The notes below the pieces were generated by a model. That model made no database searches and had not been told where the DNA came from. It worked only from the letters and a program-made list of their open reading frames with translations. DNA of 44,275 bases, from NCBI GenBank assembly GCA_022376515.1, contig WTXI01000296.1, positions 1-44,275 of the forward strand. The letters run 5' to 3'. This document shows, one piece after another, positions 40,694-44,275 of this stretch. Made by a program: the position numbers and the translations under genes. This stretch comes from Lactifluus volemus. Taxonomy: Eukaryota; Basidiomycota; Agaricomycetes; Russulales; Russulaceae. The stretch's first letter is position 1. Each line of letters starts with the position of its first letter.

Positions 40694-41599
40694 CATGTGG
40701 GCGGTGCTAGCTGCTATTTTGTGGATCGGAGTACGTCTCGACACAACTACCCATGTCTTAATTGCGCTCACCCCGTGACTCCTGCCTACTCTCCTGGTCA
40801 TGGTGACCACCAGATTTTAATTATCGATGAGATCGCAACAAAGTAGCCCAAACTTAGTAGTAGTCTCAGGTACAGATCTCACGACTGGTGGTGGAACAGA
40901 GTGCGTCTCAGTATAAATGTGAATATCTCACTAGCGCTCACTCTCATATCAGCTGCCGTGTTCATGATGACCACATTGCGGCATTAAGGCAGATAGTTAT
41001 AACAGCACTCTATATCATACTCTAGTTCTCATTTCCGACGTTTCGTGTCCACACATTGTTCCTTGGATTGTCTAACTATAATTTGAGCATGTCCCCGTGA
41101 TGGATCTACATGTGGACTACAATTATCAACGCCTTTTCCTTCAGAGCCAGATATCCCTTGTTCAACTTTCAATCACGTGATGTCCAGATTAAGTCAAGCC
41201 TTTTGTGCCGTCCCTTCGTTTCCTCGTTTTCCGTCGCCATGCCTCATACCTGCACTGCTACGTCAAAGCATTAACAACACCGTAACATTGACACATACCG
41301 TAGACTCTGGAAAAACGACACATACCGAACCACACTGGCAGGATACGCGATAGTCACAAGGTCCGTATTTTCTCCATCCATCCTTCTTTTCACCGCCGGC
41401 GCTGAGACGAATGTATCCGTGATGCAGGTAAGAGTAAAGAATCGTATCCGCCCAAATATGAATAGCATAGAGCTGGAGCGAGATGGGTATCAAATTGTCC
41501 ACCAATAACATCGATAGAATACCCGTGGTGCGTCTGTCACTTTTTTTTGAATTTTTGGACGTTGAGCTCAACCTGTCTATCAGATATTTCTGCCCACCT
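40694..41599. other. 3' flank of copy 9 and diverged spacer
   Basis: 40694-40860 is the standard 3' flank. From 40860 a more diverged partial repeat of the same flank appears (GTGCGTCTCAGTATAAATGT, GATGACCACATTGCGGCATT, about 40880-41000), suggesting a second, older flank copy. 41000-41600 shows no gene; a poly-T run lies at about 41540. Confidence 0.4.
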
Positions 41600-41860
41600 T
41601 TCTAAGCTCCGTGTAACCGCCTATGCGTATCTTGCGAATCCTGCGGAGCTTGAAGTCGTGCTCCATCCAGTGATACTACGCCCCTTGTTTAGCTCGTTCT
41701 GGCCGTGGCGGCGCTCGTCGCCCTTGCGTTCAAACTTGTGGAGGGGAGGTTCGGGCAGCTCACGTATATGTGGATGTACGAGGGTAACTCGAAAATGGGT
41801 CAGTCTATCTTTCACGAGGGATGATGAAGACGGCGGCATTTTGGTAGGCTACCTGGACTC
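41600..41860 (-). repeat. Inverted, diverged copy of module M core
   Basis: The minus strand reads [20 protein letters not shown], aligning with VHLHIHEPPEPPLLKSEKKG of the module at 13764-14309. This is the only module copy in the opposite orientation to the array, and the coding-like motif is kept better than the surrounding DNA. No ORF longer than 72 codons includes it. Confidence 0.5.
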
Positions 41861-43009
41861 AAGATGAAAGATGCCGTGTCGTTTTTCGTCTGGATTCGAA
41901 GGTGTACATCTTCCGTTCAATGCTGGGCTGTACTCATCAAACCCCTCATTTTGACGGACGAGTGCATCATCGTGGCTGCGGCTGCTGACATCCTAGGCAA
42001 TGTCGGAATATCGAGCCTGCCACGCGGATTTATCTTTTGGAACAGCCTGCTTTCGTTGCATGGCATCTTTCCTTTACCCCCACCCGTACGTCGAGTTTCC
42101 CTTACTATTTACTTCTGCTCGTACGGAAGCTAAGCCCGACGTTCTCAAACAGGATTTTCTCCGTCGCCTGGGCCCCTGCCCTTTAATGCAATTAGGACAT
42201 AGCATTCCCTGCTTACACTCTATTGCTCTCTTCATAGCAGATGAAGAGACTTTTGGAGGAGAGAGAATCCACGATCATTTCTATATAATGACATGTACTC
42301 TACCTATATAACTGAATATATCATGACGTTTCCATCGCCTGGCATGTGTTGGGATTCAGTTGCTACCACCCAATGACCATCAACCATTCTCATCAACCTA
42401 AGTTAGTCAAGCTTGGCACCGCTTGACGCACAGCGCATGTTGAATGCCGAAATTAACGACGGGTCCACGATGTGGTACAGCCCCATATCCAAGGACGAAA
42501 CGCTCTCCTCACGCGCGCACTGGAGGACCCGCCAGAGCCTCCAACTCGAGCAACCCGGGAGCAGCAGACTCGCCATGTCAGCGATCAAATCTCTTGGGCC
42601 AAAATTCCTGGATAGCTGCGCAGCGTCCGCCTGTGGAATCCTCCTAAGAGTCAGTAAGTCATCGCTACGTGTGCCTTGCTGGTCATCGTTGGGAGAAGAA
42701 ACAACGGACAGCAAAAAATTTCAATCTGCTGTAGTAGGATCGGTAAGTCCATCTTTGTGCGACGCTCGTCAGCGTTCCGCATACACGCGCTCGAAATTTG
42801 GTGTTCACAAAAAGTGTCAGTGAGCAGTTCTTGTAACTTCTTGAACGGTTTATAGACGATGAGGTTTCGTCTTGCCATTTCCGCGCTGTGTCATATGCGC
42901 ACGTGGCAACATGCCAACAGCTCGGCGCCTAAGCATCGCCCATGCACAGTACCGTCATTGCTACACCGTGAACGCTTTAATCACGTCCACTTCATTACTC
43001 ACCTTGAAA
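41861..43009 (+). promoter_or_regulatory. Diverged upstream region of the last copy
   Basis: Recognisable type A fragments are few: GTGTGCCTTGCTGGTCATCG and GGAGAAGAAACAACGGACAG (about 42670-42712), AGTAGGATCGGTAAGTCC, and the immediate AATCACGTCCACTTCATTAC before the ATG. The TATA position is not recognisable. 41861-42640 has no identified feature. Confidence 0.4.
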
Positions 43010-44275
43010 ATGTCTGCTTGCTGCTCTACCATAATTATTCCTCCCCTCATTAGAAGGCTCGGCCGACGTCATGGTAAGCAGTTCCAAATCTTTGTATCGT
43101 TGATCTGTTGACAAACATAAAGATTAGGACTCGACAGCAATAGAAGACACTCAGGCTCACCTATACGTATCCTCAACGATGATGTGCTCCTCAATATATT
43201 TGATCTCTATCGGCTGGCAGAACCGGTCCAATATGAAGAGGACACTTTACTGAACGTTACATGGCGCCGCCAACATTGGTGGTACAAACTGGCACATGTT
43301 TGTCGACTCTGGCGAAATCTTATTCTTGAATCACCATCCCGGTTCGACCTTCATCTGTTCTGCACCGTTGGTGTGCGTGTAGCGGACATGCTCGCACATT
43401 CGCCACTTCTACCGCTCACCATTTATTATACTGATTCGATGATAACAACAGAAGATGAATCGGGTATATTCCTCGCACTTTCGCATCGTGATCGCGTGCA
43501 TCACATTGACATTTGGATGTCAAATCCGGGGAAGTTCGTCGCGGTTATGGATGATCAATTCCCTGTTCTGGAACACATGAATATCCAATCCGGGGCCGAA
43601 GTGGTCCTTCCTGTAACGTTTCAAGCCCCCAATCTACGCCATCTCAAACTGACGATGGTTTCCCTTCCCCTTACTTACCACTACTGCGGGACTCGTCACT
43701 CTCGAGCTTTTTAATATCGCAGCATCCGCTTTCCCCCCAAGTTATATACTTACCCGACTTTCGCTTATGCTCCAGCTGGAGAGGCTGTCCATTACATTTC
43801 ATTCCTCTACCTCCAACGATGGTGTTGAAAGGCAGTTGCGCCAGACCCCGGACATAATGACGACACTTCCTAACCTACGCCAGTTTTTTTTCCGAGGTAC
43901 GGCCACATATTTGGAAGGCCTTGTTGCTTGGATCAGCGCCCCTTCCCTCAGCATCCTTCATGTCAATCTTTTTAATCAGCTTCCCCTTACGGTTCCACGC
44001 CTCTGTCAGTTCATCCAATCATCCGAGAGCCTCTATTTAGGACTATCCACGTAACTTTCCTCGAATTTTTCGTTTCCTTAATTGCGGTCCCTTGGAAGTG
44101 GGACACTTCTTTGATGTTGCAGCTCTTATGTGGACCCGGTCATCTCGGCTGGCACGTTGCGTCTGTGGTTCAATTCTTTGGTACACTTTCACCTGTACTT
44201 TCTGTTGTCGAGCAAGTTTCACTCAGCTACGACGAACACTATCATCCATCAGCATGGGACAACGATATCGACCGA
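43010..44275 (+). pseudogene. F-box-like gene copy 10, frameshifted, runs off the window
   Basis: Exon 1 43010-43073 (MSACCSTIIIPPLIRRLGRR), intron 43074-43127 (54 nt, GTAAGC...GATTAG), exon 2 from 43128. The frame is good through the F-box region (WWYKLAHVCRLWRNLILESP) up to about 43660. A deletion in the SLPIGSPLLTT-equivalent block (about 43662-43690) then shifts it, and the frame ends at 43714. Homology continues in another frame (43767-44054, LERLSITFHSSTSNDG...). It is broken again near 44035, where CTCGTTTAGG is CTATTTAGG. The C-terminus lies beyond the window. Two frame lesions argue for a pseudogene unless they are sequencing errors. Confidence 0.8.

Noticed and set aside
42403..42823. 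Overlapping frames of 103 and 136 codons on the two strands
   Set aside because: They overlie diverged type A upstream sequence and neither resembles a known protein.
5255..44275. CRISPR-like regularly spaced repeats
   Set aside because: The periodicity is 3-4 kb units of gene plus spacer, not short repeats with unique spacers, and the DNA is eukaryotic.

Overview
The window looks like nuclear DNA of a filamentous basidiomycete, most likely an Agaricomycete. The reasons are short introns of about 50-70 nt (GTAAGC...TAG), an expanded family of F-box-like proteins with the VCRxWRxxIL core, and a Ty3/Gypsy retrotransposon. The species cannot be named from the sequence alone. No rRNA, tRNA, CRISPR or bacterial-type operon was seen.

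Layout. (1) 1 to about 4255, minus strand: the 5' part of a decayed Ty3/Gypsy element, with reverse transcriptase, protease, gag with a zinc knuckle, and a leader/LTR. The probable U3 carries a TATA box and eight TGA(C/G)TCA heptamers within 99 bp. (2) 4256-5254: spacer with a perfect hairpin, then the 3' flank of the first family gene. (3) 5255-8165, minus strand: one intact F-box-like gene and an internally deleted relic of a second. (4) 8527-44275, plus strand: a head-to-tail tandem array of the same family, with a frameshifted pseudogene (8527), eight intact genes (11775, 15726, 19450, 23013, 27073, 31695, 35561, 39080) and a broken copy running off the window (43010). Start-to-start spacing is 3.2-4.6 kb.

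Gene model. Every copy has a small first exon (about 46-70 nt) encoding a conserved peptide of the type M-x-G-C-C-S-T-I-x-Y-P-P-L-I-R-R-L-G-R-R. A phase-1 intron of 48-72 nt follows, then one long exon with the F-box-like core, a leucine-rich C-terminal body and a conserved tail (NERQVSGHPVSLR). When the intron is removed, all nine intact copies give an uninterrupted frame of 495-521 codons. Simple ORF calling would place the start too late, at an internal GTG, in most copies.

Each array unit is larger than the gene. It contains an upstream module with a TATA box usually 220-250 bp before the ATG, the gene, a conserved 3' flank, and a second module (called M here). M often has its own TATA-like box and decayed ORFs with recurrent motifs. 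Two promoter types occur (A, and B for the genes at 15726 and 19450). One B-type spacer carries a 280-bp MITE whose empty site is preserved in the neighbouring unit.

By family knowledge the proteins would be SCF ubiquitin-ligase substrate adaptors: the F-box would bind Skp1 and the leucine-rich body the target. The targets are unknown. Copies differ mainly in two or three short loops on a nearly constant scaffold, as expected for a birth-and-death family diversifying in recognition. This functional reading is inference.
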